A stretch of 64,000 bases of DNA. It comes from Sphaerothrix epifaneia. Its GTDB lineage: Bacteria; Cyanobacteriota; Cyanobacteriia; Phormidesmidales; Phormidesmidaceae. Positions within the stretch are counted from its first letter, which is position 1. Each line of letters opens with the position of its first letter. The DNA is taken from positions 62,001-126,000 of the forward strand of contig NZ_JBHZOL010000086.1 in NCBI RefSeq assembly GCF_042788235.1, read 5' to 3'. Positions 16,315 through 24,654 of this stretch are shown here, piece by piece. The notes below the pieces were generated by a model. It was given only the letters and a program-made list of their open reading frames with translations, ran no database searches and had not been told where the DNA came from. The position numbers and the translations under genes are program-made.

Positions 16315-16842
16315 CTAGATAGCCTCTGTTTCTTCTACTACTGCAGGTGCCGAATAACGGGCTTTGCCACCACCCCACATATCGCCAATAACCTTAGGCT
16401 GTAGCAGAATATGACCAGCGATCGCCACTAGATCATCTTCCGTGAGGCTGCGCATCTTGGGATAGATATCAGTACTCTTCAAGCTGGGGTGAATTTCTGA
16501 AATTTCCTCTAACCCGTCGTAGGTAGTGGGGTTCTTTAAGTAGTCCACAATTGCTTCAAGATTGTTGCGAGGCGGCAGAGCGCCCGCTAAAGCTTCAGGA
16601 TCTAGGCCAACGTCAGGATTAGTTTTGGTAATGCCCGCAACGTGGCACGATCCACAAGCATAGTTAAACTGTCGGCGACCCCGGTTCACTTCCTCTAAGC
16701 TTAAAACGTAGGTATCCCCTTGCTCGTTAAGCTTCACAGTACGAGTCGCTTCATCTAGCTCAGCGGCAATTGCACTTGCGGAAAATAGGTGACCTGAGAA
16801 AAATAAAACAGCCGCAAGAAGCCAAATGCATCTTTTAAACAT
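16315..16842 (-). CDS. psbV: Photosystem II cytochrome c550
   Basis: PsbV is a lumenal subunit of photosystem II that shields the manganese cluster. With the ATG at 16842 (AGGAG eight bases upstream) the preprotein is 175 residues. A signal peptide ends ASAIA at residue 26. The haem site CGSCH is at 63-67 and the second axial His is His118 (EIHPSL); after removal of the signal these become 41 and 92, the numbers known for mature PsbV. The blocks LKNPTTYDG, PKMRSLTEDDLVAIAGHIL and WGGGKARY are typical. The protein then runs 12 residues (SAPAVVEETEAI) beyond the usual YY end. Plastocyanin lies downstream. Confidence 0.95.
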   Translation of the reverse strand: MFKRCIWLLAAVLFFSGHLFSASAIAAELDEATRTVKLNEQGDTYVLSLEEVNRGRRQFNYACGSCHVAGITKTNPDVGLDPEALAGALPPRNNLEAIVDYLKNPTTYDGLEEISEIHPSLKSTDIYPKMRSLTEDDLVAIAGHILLQPKVIGDMWGGGKARYSAPAVVEETEAI

Positions 16843-17185
16843 GGTTCTCCTCAAAGTGGCTCGGTTATCGTTATGCATCATTCAACACAGCGTGACCCAT
16901 TGGTTAAGAGCTGTTTTCTGACAGCCAGCTAAGTGAGTTTGATCAATTTTCAAACCAAGATTTAGCTGCTCTATCGGATTTTGCTCTGCCAACTACCCAG
17001 TGATTTCTGTCCCAAAGTCTACAGGCAGGGCTGCACTGGGCGCTAACTGAGTCATTCCAGTATCACTATCATGCCACTGAAAGGGTCATTCCCAAAGTGT
17101 TCTGTTCGTTTTCGAGCAGAGCCACTATCTGCTGCAAACGTGTTTTTGATCTCGGCAGTTAAGCCAATCTTTCACCTAGCTGCTG
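16843..17185. other. Intergenic region between accD and psbV
   Basis: Both neighbours are on the minus strand, so the gap holds the 3' end of accD and the promoter of psbV. I see no gene, no hairpin with a T-run, and no recognisable light-responsive repeat. Confidence 0.3.
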
Positions 17186-18127
17186 CTAGCCAAAGTGAAT
17201 AGAGGGCTGAATGCTAACCTGGTCAAAATGAACCGTCTCTTCTAGCGAAACTGACTCAGATGAACTGACAAAGGGTTGATGCAGGCGAATAAGCTGTGCC
17301 AAGGTTTGCTTAAGCTGGGTGCGCGGCACAATGATATCGACAAATCCATGCTTCAGCAGGTACTCAGCTGTTTGAAAATCGTCTGGTAACTTTTCTCTTA
17401 GAGTTTGCTCAACCACACGCCGACCCGCAAAACCAATCGTAGCTTGGGGTTCAGCAATAATAATGTCCCCCAGCATCGCAAAGCTAGCCGTCACCCCTCC
17501 AGTTGTTGGATGCGAAAGGACAGGAACATAAAGTAAACGCTGCGAACGATGTCGCTCTAGCGCAGCCGAAATTTTAGCCATTTGCATCAGGCTTAGCATC
17601 CCTTCCTGCATCCGAGCGCCACCAGAAGCGCAGACAATAATGACCGGGAGGCGATCGCGGGTGCCGTGTTCAATCAGTCGGGTTAGTTTTTCACCCACCA
17701 CTGACCCCATGCTGCCGCCCATAAAGCGAAAGTCCATCACCCCTAGAGCAAAAGGCAACCCTTCGATTTCGCCAACTCCGGTTTGTACGGCGTCATTCAG
17801 GCCCGTCTTGCTTTGCATATCACGTAGGCGATCGCGATAAGCCTTGCGATCGCGAAACTTGAGCGGATCTTGCGGCCAAATATGATTATCCAATGGCTGC
17901 CAGGTAGTCGCATCGCTTAGCTGCTGAATCCGCTCATCGCTAAAGATACGATGATGATGACCACATTCTGGACAAACTTTTTGGTTGGTCTGGAGATCTT
18001 TGGTGTAGGTCAAAACACCGCAAGCCTCGCACTTTGTCCATAGACCGTCGGCAATTTCGCGCTCTTGGCGCTCCTTGCTGATAGGACCTGACTTTCTTCG
18101 ATTTGCAAACCAGTCGAACAGGGACAT
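17186..18127 (-). CDS. accD: Acetyl-CoA carboxylase carboxyltransferase subunit beta
   Basis: AccD pairs with AccA to transfer the carboxyl group from biotin to acetyl-CoA, giving malonyl-CoA for fatty-acid synthesis. The 313-residue protein has the zinc ribbon at its amino end (Cys33, Cys36, Cys52, Cys55; CEACG and CPECGHH) and the crotonase-type core with VIIVCASGGARMQEGMLSLM, PTTGGVTASFAMLGD and IGFAGRRVVEQT. Length and domain order are normal. The ATG at 18127 is the only sensible start. accA is not nearby, as usual in cyanobacteria. Confidence 0.97.
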   Translation of the reverse strand: MSLFDWFANRRKSGPISKERQEREIADGLWTKCEACGVLTYTKDLQTNQKVCPECGHHHRIFSDERIQQLSDATTWQPLDNHIWPQDPLKFRDRKAYRDRLRDMQSKTGLNDAVQTGVGEIEGLPFALGVMDFRFMGGSMGSVVGEKLTRLIEHGTRDRLPVIIVCASGGARMQEGMLSLMQMAKISAALERHRSQRLLYVPVLSHPTTGGVTASFAMLGDIIIAEPQATIGFAGRRVVEQTLREKLPDDFQTAEYLLKHGFVDIIVPRTQLKQTLAQLIRLHQPFVSSSESVSLEETVHFDQVSIQPSIHFG

Positions 18128-18581
18128 GAAATCTTCTACCCTACTGCGATCACTGAAGCTCTATCTTCTATTTGCGGAAATTTCCCCTCAATCCGTAATA
18201 GAACTCTGATTTTAATCCTAATGGTTTCGATCCACGATATTGATCGATATCACAATTTTTGTTGCAGACCTGTAGGGTCAATCCCTACACATCTAAAAAC
18301 CAAAAGACCTTTATGATAAGGGCTTACGCATAGTTTGTAAAAAATAGTAAACTTCTGGCCGTTGTCATCTCCTAATGCCCATAGCAACATTAGCTGTCAG
18401 CAGGGCAATAGGCTTTGGGGAGTAGGTGCCCGCTCAAGCCATTTAGGTAACCAGCGGAACACCCGGCATTCCACGGACAGGAGCCTGTAGCAGTAAAAAC
18501 CTAAGTGATTATTGCGAGGCATTCTAGCAGCGGCTTGTTTATGCTTCAAGAAAGCAAATAGGGTGAGATCGATCTACCAAG
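18128..18581. other. Divergent gap between accD and synthase-family gene
   Basis: A 454-base gap with the accD promoter at one end and the promoter or leader of the plus-strand gene at the other. The centre is GC-richer than the flanks and can fold (see 18405-18491). No protein-coding frame stands out. Confidence 0.35.
18405..18491 (+). ncRNA. Candidate rod-like structured RNA or leader element
   Basis: An outer stem pairs 18405-18414 with 18482-18491 (AGGCT with AGCCT at its core, nine pairs with one mismatch). An inner stem pairs GGTGCCCGC at 18425-18433 with GCGGAACACC at 18454-18463 (eight pairs, a small internal loop). Together they form a rod with a wide central bulge, loosely like a 6S RNA, but I cannot match it to a known family. 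It could equally be a leader of the gene at 18582. Strand is assumed. Confidence 0.25.
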
Positions 18582-19727
18582 ATGACTTCTTTAAAGTTAG
18601 CAAGCTCCTCTGAATATGAGGCGATCGCGGATGACTCTCTTAAAGACGAGGACAATGCGGCTTGGTTAGTGCATCTAACGCCAGACGTTCAACAGGCATG
18701 GATAAAGCGCTTATACTGGCTGCGATGGATTGACCGACTAGCCGAACAAGATCAGCTACTGCAGCATGGCTCAGACTTTGAAACTTTTTATCAAGCTTGG
18801 AAGCACTTACTGCAAACAGGGCAAGTAACTAGCAGCCACCAACACTGGCAAATTCTCAACTATTTAGCTCAATTTGAGCCGCTAGAGACCGCTAAACAGA
18901 GCGCTACCTTGCAAGTTTGGGATCGCTATATCGAAGCCATGCGGGACTATCATCAGCCCAACCTAGCGATTAAAACCCTGCAAGACTATGAGCAAATGCT
19001 TGAACGGATAGCAGGCTCTTTCTTTCAATGTTTTCCCTTTGTCTCTGTTCAGCATCGACAGGCTATTTGCTACTTTGGCTTAGTCGATCAGTTTTACAAT
19101 AACCTGCGCGACCTGCGTGAAGATGCCCTGCAAGGGGTTTGCTATTTTCCCGAAGAAGTCTTGACCAGTTTTAATGTTCAGCGGTCAGACATTGTATCCA
19201 TGACCTGCTTCGACGATCCTAATTACTTTCGGATGATGCAGTTTTGGGTAGAAGAATATCTACCAACAGTTCGCCGCAAGACTTTAAGTTTGACCTTGGC
19301 AAAAGATTTGCATCCATCATGGGAATTGCTGAGGGACTGGTGTATTCACCGCTACAACCGGGTAGAGCGTGTCTTACAAAGCTGTCGCTACAATTTTCAG
19401 CAATTTCCGGAGCGATACTGGCCGGAAGTCCGGCAAGACTTAGCCAACCGCGCAGTTCCGCCGGCTGCTCAAAGAATTCAACGCGCTTACAGGCTCTCAG
19501 AAGTTTCTCGCTTTCTGCGATTAAGTCCTGTTGTGATTAAGACCATGCAAGCAGGGTTGCAAATTTTGGAACAGTGGCCTCTTAAAGAGACAGCTAATCG
19601 CTTTTCACAAGTAAGAGCTACTTCTCATACTTTGACGAAAGGCTCATCACAACTCTCTTTGACGCTAGTATTGAAATCTCAAAAAGCATGGGAAATGGTT
19701 TCCCATGCGGCTCAAACTAGAGGTTAA
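18582..19727 (+). CDS. Divergent squalene/phytoene synthase family protein
   Basis: The region around residues 130-290 resembles head-to-head prenyl synthases. The best block is DQFYNNLRDLREDALQGVCY, which keeps the second Asp-rich motif (D..YNN.RD..ED) that binds magnesium-diphosphate. The YFP that follows also fits. The first Asp-rich motif (DxxxD) is not clear; the nearest candidate is around DRYIEAMRD. The protein is 381 residues, with an extra, Trp-rich helical amino end (about 1-120) and a basic tail. It may be a real synthase of unknown product, or a relative that lost activity. It is probably not the main CrtB. Confidence 0.7.
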   Translation: MTSLKLASSSEYEAIADDSLKDEDNAAWLVHLTPDVQQAWIKRLYWLRWIDRLAEQDQLLQHGSDFETFYQAWKHLLQTGQVTSSHQHWQILNYLAQFEPLETAKQSATLQVWDRYIEAMRDYHQPNLAIKTLQDYEQMLERIAGSFFQCFPFVSVQHRQAICYFGLVDQFYNNLRDLREDALQGVCYFPEEVLTSFNVQRSDIVSMTCFDDPNYFRMMQFWVEEYLPTVRRKTLSLTLAKDLHPSWELLRDWCIHRYNRVERVLQSCRYNFQQFPERYWPEVRQDLANRAVPPAAQRIQRAYRLSEVSRFLRLSPVVIKTMQAGLQILEQWPLKETANRFSQVRATSHTLTKGSSQLSLTLVLKSQKAWEMVSHAAQTRG

Positions 19728-19735
19728 ATCATTAG

Positions 19736-20041
19736 CTATCCCAAAATGGTTTGTAAGCGCTGGCGAAACTCACCCTTAGGATGCCCGCCTTTAACTTCAC
19801 CCAAAATATGAAAGTCTGACTCTGGATTTTCGCAAATTAGATAGGTGGGCCAGCCCATTTCAGATTTGTCAGGATACTGAGTCAGTAAAATTTTTCGATA
19901 TTTGCGATAGGTTGCCGTATCTTGCATTTTGATATCAACGAAGTCGAGTCCTAGTTCTTGAGCGACTTTCTGATCGTAAAAAGACATTTTGTGGCATATG
20001 CCACAGTCTTCAGAAGAAAACTTGAGAACGGTTAAAGTCAT
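19736..20041 (-). CDS. Thioredoxin-fold protein with CGIC motif
   Basis: A 101-residue cytoplasmic protein with a thioredoxin-like fold: TLTVLKFSSEDCGICHKMS gives the first strand and the CxxC redox site (CGIC), LDFVDIKMQD the next strand, and GWPTYLI the cis-Pro loop region. It differs from standard thioredoxin by the CGIC site and a longer middle helix (YRKYRKILLTQYPDKSEM). I take the ATG at 20041; sixteen codons further upstream precede the first strand. Its partner is unknown. It lies just downstream of the helicase gene on the same strand. Confidence 0.82.
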   Translation of the reverse strand: MTLTVLKFSSEDCGICHKMSFYDQKVAQELGLDFVDIKMQDTATYRKYRKILLTQYPDKSEMGWPTYLICENPESDFHILGEVKGGHPKGEFRQRLQTILG

Positions 20042-20138
20042 AGTGCCATCGGGTATGGAATCACAATTGATTCTATATAACTTCAGCAAACGTCTGCTGG
20101 TCAGAGGTTTTGTGAATTTTTATCCGTCCAATCTCAAT

Positions 20139-22445
20139 TTAGGCTTGAGCGTTGAATTGGCGCTGCAACGCTACCAGGGCTGGGCTTGGTTGCGCCGTTT
20201 GCAGCTTTTCGGGCTTGCTCCAGCTAAAGGGGGCTTTTTTGGCCGCCGATAGCCAAAGTAAGCGTTTGGCCCGTGTCATGGCTACGTAAAGTAAACGAAA
20301 TTCTTCAGCTTGCTTAAGCTGTATAGCGTTTTGCCAAGCCGCTTGCAGGTTAAGTGAAGGCTTTCCTGCAGAAACCCATTGGGCATGGAGATGAGTTCGA
20401 ATTTGCGATCGCGCAACTTCAGCAAAGCCAAATTCGCCCAGAAACTTTGTTTGTGGCGGTACCCAAGGCTGACCAGGGATCGTCTGTTCGTGCAAAAAAG
20501 GAATAAAAACAGCATCCCAGTCTAGACCTTTCGCTTTGTGCATAGTCATTAGGGTTAGCTGCCTGGGTCGAGTATAGATAGAGTCGATGTCTTCCGTTTC
20601 AACTGCCTCAAAGCGTTCAGAGTCAACAATTTCTTGTAGCGCCTGAAGCATAGCTGTAAGACTATTCTCGCCAAAGGTCTGCTGCACCAGGCGAGTCGCT
20701 AGCTTGTCAGCAGTAGCCAACTCACTTTGGTTGTACTGTAACGTTAGCCCCAAAAAAGGAATTAGATGATAGGAAGGGAGTTCTAAGCGAGCCCGCAAAA
20801 TTGCACGGCAATAGCGTCGGGCTTGCTGAGCAGCTTCACTGTTCAAATCAGCGTCAAGCGGCCCCGGATAAAGAAACTGCTCTGGCTGACTGACAAGCTG
20901 ATTGAGATCTTGAGTGGGAAGGCACTGCCGTTTGACTAAAATTTGCAGACCAGCTTTGAGGCGGGTAGATGAGTGAGGACGTTCTAAAAGCTTCAGCATT
21001 GCCAGCATTTCGACAGGAATATCAGACTGGCGATCGCGTTCACCTACATCATACAAACGGATACCTAGACGTTCTAGGTCTACACCTAGCATTGCCGGAT
21101 CTTGCAGTAAGCGACGAATAAAGCGACCTTGCCGATACTCGCGCACCAAGATAGCAGCGTTGCCCTCCGGATTGGCTGACATCAAATCGACAACGCGCTG
21201 GCCTATCAGCTTAACGGTTTGCTCAATATTCTCAGGGCGATAAATTTCTACACCTCGACCAATCGCCGCTGGATTGGCGTTGGGCTGTGGATCACCAGGA
21301 GCAACCGCTTTAATCTGCTGGTATCGAAAGGGGGTTGGTTCTGCTGGGTAGGTTTGGTTGACCCAAAGCAATAAATTATTAGCGGCTCGCATAATGGCTA
21401 CAGCACTGCGACCCGCTTGCTCAATTGTCGCTAGCCGACTTTGCTGCTGACAGGCTTGACAAAACTGATTGAAAAAGACGGGATCAGCAGGGGTAAAGGT
21501 TGAGTTGATGGCCTGGTTCGGATCGCCAACTCGGACTAAGTTGGGCGCTTGATCTGGCGCTTGGGCATTACTAGCCAAAATTTCTAAAAGCCGGGTTTGC
21601 AAAGGTGAAGAATCTTGAGCTTCATCTTCAAACACCGCAAAAAATCGAGTTTGCCAAAACTCGCGGGTGGCTGTATCTTCCAACACCCTTAGGGCTGATA
21701 AAACCATGTCGTCATAGTCAATTAGCTGGCGTTGCTGCAATAGGGCTTGATAGGTTTCATATAGCCCAGCCGCAACGGTCAAAATAGGGTAATCTGCACT
21801 ACCTTCAGACAGCTCTTTTGTTAGCTGGGTATTAATTTGAGCTAAGGCCAATGGTGTCAAACCAGAACTTTTGGCTTCGTGGATAACAGTGCTGGCGAGT
21901 TCAGGCAAGACCTCTGTGCGGAGAACAGACTGCCGCCTCAAGCGCTCGGTTTCTTCGCCATCAAACTGCTGTCCTTCGATTAGCTGCTGATAAAGCCTGG
22001 GATGATTGACAATCCACTGCTCGACGCTAGCGCGAATCAGCCGATGCCCGCGACTGGGAGAAACCAAATTGAGAGTGTCTAGATAAATGCCTGATAAGTC
22101 AGGATTGCGAGTGGCAATATTCAGCGCGAGTCCGTGCAGAGTAAAAACAACAAAGCTGTTTTGTGGCAGTGCTAACTTTTTGAGGTAGTAGCGAACTTTG
22201 GCTTTGAGGTTGGCGGCAGCCGAGCGCGTAAATGTTACCAACACAAGCTGCTGACGAGCATGAAGCTGATAGCGGGCGATCGCGATCGCGGCACCGACAG
22301 CCATACCTGTTGATTTGCCGGAACCCGGAACAGCCGAGACTGCCAATGGGCCACCTTGCCAGTCGGCCAGAGCTTGTTGCCCCGGACGCAGCGCTGCTCG
22401 GAGTTGGGCAAGGGTAGATTGGCGATCTTCAAGACTGATAGACAT
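20139..22445 (-). CDS. UvrD/Rep-like ATP-dependent DNA helicase
   Basis: A superfamily 1A helicase of 768 residues. Motifs in order: I SAVPGSGKST near residue 36, Ia VTFTRSAAANL, II FEDEAQDSSPLQ, III VGDPNQAINSTF, IV region at AILVREYRQGR, V TLMTMHKAKGLDWDAVF and VI LLYVAMTRAKRLLWLSA. DEAQ in place of DExx of UvrD and the spaced insertions set it apart from UvrD and PcrA proper. The tail after motif VI is short. It probably unwinds DNA during repair or removes blocks from forks; the exact job is not shown. The next gene upstream (22949-22497) starts a possible two-gene unit. Confidence 0.92.
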   Translation of the reverse strand: MSISLEDRQSTLAQLRAALRPGQQALADWQGGPLAVSAVPGSGKSTGMAVGAAIAIARYQLHARQQLVLVTFTRSAAANLKAKVRYYLKKLALPQNSFVVFTLHGLALNIATRNPDLSGIYLDTLNLVSPSRGHRLIRASVEQWIVNHPRLYQQLIEGQQFDGEETERLRRQSVLRTEVLPELASTVIHEAKSSGLTPLALAQINTQLTKELSEGSADYPILTVAAGLYETYQALLQQRQLIDYDDMVLSALRVLEDTATREFWQTRFFAVFEDEAQDSSPLQTRLLEILASNAQAPDQAPNLVRVGDPNQAINSTFTPADPVFFNQFCQACQQQSRLATIEQAGRSAVAIMRAANNLLLWVNQTYPAEPTPFRYQQIKAVAPGDPQPNANPAAIGRGVEIYRPENIEQTVKLIGQRVVDLMSANPEGNAAILVREYRQGRFIRRLLQDPAMLGVDLERLGIRLYDVGERDRQSDIPVEMLAMLKLLERPHSSTRLKAGLQILVKRQCLPTQDLNQLVSQPEQFLYPGPLDADLNSEAAQQARRYCRAILRARLELPSYHLIPFLGLTLQYNQSELATADKLATRLVQQTFGENSLTAMLQALQEIVDSERFEAVETEDIDSIYTRPRQLTLMTMHKAKGLDWDAVFIPFLHEQTIPGQPWVPPQTKFLGEFGFAEVARSQIRTHLHAQWVSAGKPSLNLQAAWQNAIQLKQAEEFRLLYVAMTRAKRLLWLSAAKKAPFSWSKPEKLQTAQPSPALVALQRQFNAQA

Positions 22446-22496
22446 AAAGCAGCAAGTATGAGCTAAAGAGTAGCGATCGCGCTGGCAAGAAATTGC

Positions 22497-22949
22497 TTAC
22501 ATGTTAGGAAGGTCTTTTTCGCTACGGGGCGAATTCACAGATTGGGAACTTTGTTTAGCAAAAAGCTGAGGATACGCTCGCCAAACTTGCTGGATAAAGT
22601 GACGCAAGTGCTGGAGACTCAGCTGATGACGGCGACTATCCGGCGGTAAAGCTTGCGCTTGACCTAGCAATGTTAGAACCTCAACATCTAAAGCAGGTTG
22701 AAACAGGTCAACGGGCCAGAGTAAATCAGGCCCTTCTTGCAGCGGATACAGTTCTAGCGCAGCCTCAGGCGTCAACCAATCCCGTTCTTCGCCAGAAGGC
22801 CCCGTGACTAGCAGCAAAGGTCTAGCCCAGCAAAGACGCCGAGCCGGAACCACATCGATTGCTTCCGCATAGAGGCGATTGACCTGATGTTCTAAAACAA
22901 TAATTTGATGAGGACGAATTGACACAGCGTTTTCACCAGTCATGCACAA
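22497..22949 (-). CDS. Hypothetical protein, 150 aa
   Basis: Not recognised. A soluble protein with strands near the start (SIRPHQIIVLEHQVNRLYAE), a WARPLLLV strand and loop, and a helix near the end (LRHFIQQVWRAYPQLF). The start could be the ATG at 22949 or the next ATG at 22943. It precedes the helicase gene by 51 bases on the same strand and may be expressed with it. A link to DNA metabolism is only by position. Confidence 0.7.
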   Translation of the reverse strand: MCMTGENAVSIRPHQIIVLEHQVNRLYAEAIDVVPARRLCWARPLLLVTGPSGEERDWLTPEAALELYPLQEGPDLLWPVDLFQPALDVEVLTLLGQAQALPPDSRRHQLSLQHLRHFIQQVWRAYPQLFAKQSSQSVNSPRSEKDLPNM

Positions 22950-23182
22950 TAGTAGCTAAAGACCTCCTAAGCTCAGAATTGGGGAGTGAAATAATAGCCG
23001 AAAGCCTCTCTATCCCAGTATGCGTTGAGGCATTAATGATTGTGGTTGTCAGGAACTGATTTCTTCGTTTAGCCTGAAGAGAAAGTCAACTAATATCGAT
23101 CAGCAGGAAAGTCTGTTTCTGCCTGAAGCAGGATTCTTGCAGCGTAAACCTAATCAAGCTAATCAAGGAAGGGGTATAAACA

Positions 23183-23464
23183 GTGTCTGTTGAAACGATC
23201 GAAAAGCGTTCAACGACTCGCAAGCTAGCACCGCGCTATCGCGTCCTGCTGCATAACGACGACTATAACTCAATGGAGCATGTTGTCGAAGCTCTGATGA
23301 AGACGGTTTCTAGCCTGACAATGCCTCAGGCGGTTGATATTATGATGCAGGCTCATACCAAGGGCGTGGCACTGGTGATTACCTGTGCGTTAGAACATGC
23401 TGAGTTTTACTGCGAAGGGCTGCGAGGGCAGGGTTTAACCAGTACGATTGAGCCAGAAGAGTAG
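23183..23464 (+). CDS. clpS: ATP-dependent Clp protease adaptor ClpS
   Basis: ClpS docks on the Clp chaperone amino domain and delivers proteins with N-degron residues. The 93-residue protein has the full core: RYRVLLHNDDYNSMEHVVEALM (strand with HNDD), VDIMMQAHTKGVALVITCALEHAEFY and the final strand GLTSTIEPEE. HNDDYN and the E-H pair in LEHAE match the pocket for bulky residues. The start is GTG at 23183, with AAGGAAGGGG 8-17 bases upstream. clpR-clpP lie in the same window about 36 kb away. The CPBP protease gene follows 12 bases later. Confidence 0.95.
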   Translation: MSVETIEKRSTTRKLAPRYRVLLHNDDYNSMEHVVEALMKTVSSLTMPQAVDIMMQAHTKGVALVITCALEHAEFYCEGLRGQGLTSTIEPEE

Positions 23465-23475
23465 GAAGATAAGGA

Positions 23476-24333
23476 TTGAAAATTAACTGGCTAGCGATCG
23501 CCCGCCAAAGTGCGCCAGTCAGAATTGGGCTTTTTCTGGCTATCTTGTTGTTGATTTGGGGGCCGATTGCGATCGCAATGGCTCTGCTTGCTAGCTGGTA
23601 TCAGTCTGAGCGCATTTTTATTGTTGCTCTGATTTTGCTGTATTTGATTTTTTTGGGGCTACTGCGGGGCTGGGGACGACAAGCTTACGGCTTGCTCCGT
23701 CCCCTGTCCTACTATGGTTTGACGTTTTCGGTTCGCACCGCTTTTTGGTTTTTGATCACTTTTTTAGTTGGGGCGACCGGGGTAGGCATTTTGTTCACGT
23801 TAGAGGTTGGGCTAGGTTGGGCTGAATTAGTGCCAACCAGCCACCTAGAGCGAATTGCGCTGGAAGGTTTAGTGACAGCGATTGGCGTCGGGTGGGCGGA
23901 GGAGATTTTTTTTCGGGGCTGGCTGCTGGGTGAGCTAGAGAAAGATTACTCACCCGCGATCGCGCTTTTTAGCAGTAGCTTAATATTTGCGCTGGCTCAT
24001 TTTATCCGGCCCATTTCAGCGATTCTAGCTACGTGGCCCCAGTTTTTCGGCCTGCTAGTTTTGGGGATGGCTTTGGTTTGGGCCAAGCGGGCTACGACTA
24101 ATCGATCTCACCTGCCAGCCGGAGATCTAGCTGCTCCGGCTGGCTTACATGCCGGACTAGTTTGGGCTTATTACGTGGTCGATGTGAGCGACTGGATCGT
24201 TTCCTCAAACCAAGTTCCGGATTGGATTACCGGAATTGGCGGCAATCCGCTTGCAGGAGGCTTAGGGTTACTATTGCTGAGTGCGATCGCTTTGAGCTTT
24301 CGCAGTATTCGCTGGCAGGGGATGCAGCCCTGA
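23476..24333 (+). CDS. CPBP family intramembrane glutamic protease
   Basis: A membrane protein of 285 residues with about seven hydrophobic segments. It has the CAAX protease/bacteriocin-processing family (CPBP, Abi) signature: EEIFFRGWLLGELE, with the paired Glu and Arg, and SLIFALAHFI, with the F...H block. A third conserved region is near AGLHAGLVW. Members cut peptides in the membrane, but the bacterial substrate is mostly unknown. The start is a TTG, 12 bases after clpS, with AGGAAGATAAGGA before it, so co-expression with clpS is likely. Confidence 0.88.
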   Translation: MKINWLAIARQSAPVRIGLFLAILLLIWGPIAIAMALLASWYQSERIFIVALILLYLIFLGLLRGWGRQAYGLLRPLSYYGLTFSVRTAFWFLITFLVGATGVGILFTLEVGLGWAELVPTSHLERIALEGLVTAIGVGWAEEIFFRGWLLGELEKDYSPAIALFSSSLIFALAHFIRPISAILATWPQFFGLLVLGMALVWAKRATTNRSHLPAGDLAAPAGLHAGLVWAYYVVDVSDWIVSSNQVPDWITGIGGNPLAGGLGLLLLSAIALSFRSIRWQGMQP

Positions 24334-24362
24334 GAATCAACGCATAGCTTCGTCAACCAAGC

Positions 24363-24385
24363 TATAATCGTTAACAATTGTTAAC
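24363..24385 (+). promoter_or_regulatory. TATAAT box and 16-base palindrome before second hli gene
   Basis: TATAAT at 24363-24368 is a consensus -10 box, with no clear -35 at the usual distance. Two bases later, GTTAACAATTGTTAAC (24370-24385) is a perfect palindrome that also reads as two GTTAAC copies ten bases apart, the period of RpaB/OmpR-type sites. It covers the expected transcription start, where a bound protein would block the promoter. Confidence 0.5.
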
Positions 24386-24398
24386 TTTTCCAAGCACT

Positions 24399-24551
24399 AT
24401 GACGCCACCCCAAAAACCCACCTATCGCCTTGGTTTTACCCCGGCTGCAGAGAGACTCAATGGTCGTTTAGCCATGCTCGGCTTTGTCACCGCTGTCGTC
24501 ATCGAACTGGTTTCCGGCGAGGGCGTTCTCCAGTTTCTAGGCATCCTTTAA
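24399..24551 (+). CDS. High-light-inducible protein, 50 aa
   Basis: A small gene encoding a second Hlip. The protein reads MTPPQKPTYRLGFTPAAERL, then NGRLAMLGFVTAVVIELVSG and a short hydrophobic end. The chlorophyll-binding helix signature (E-R-L-N-G-R-L-A-M-L-G-F) is complete. No strong ribosome site precedes the ATG (ACTTTTCCAAGCACT), so translation may be weak or regulated. The promoter overlaps a perfect palindrome. It shares the helix with the 4817 protein but differs at the amino end, so the two are paralogues rather than a recent copy. Confidence 0.93.
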   Translation: MTPPQKPTYRLGFTPAAERLNGRLAMLGFVTAVVIELVSGEGVLQFLGIL

Positions 24552-24654
24552 AAACTCGACTGCTTTATCACTTCGTTTTTGTTTTGCTTAAAGCGAAAGC
24601 ACTCCTGTTAGCAAGCAGTTGACCGAACCGTCAGCCAAACTTCAAGTAGGCACT

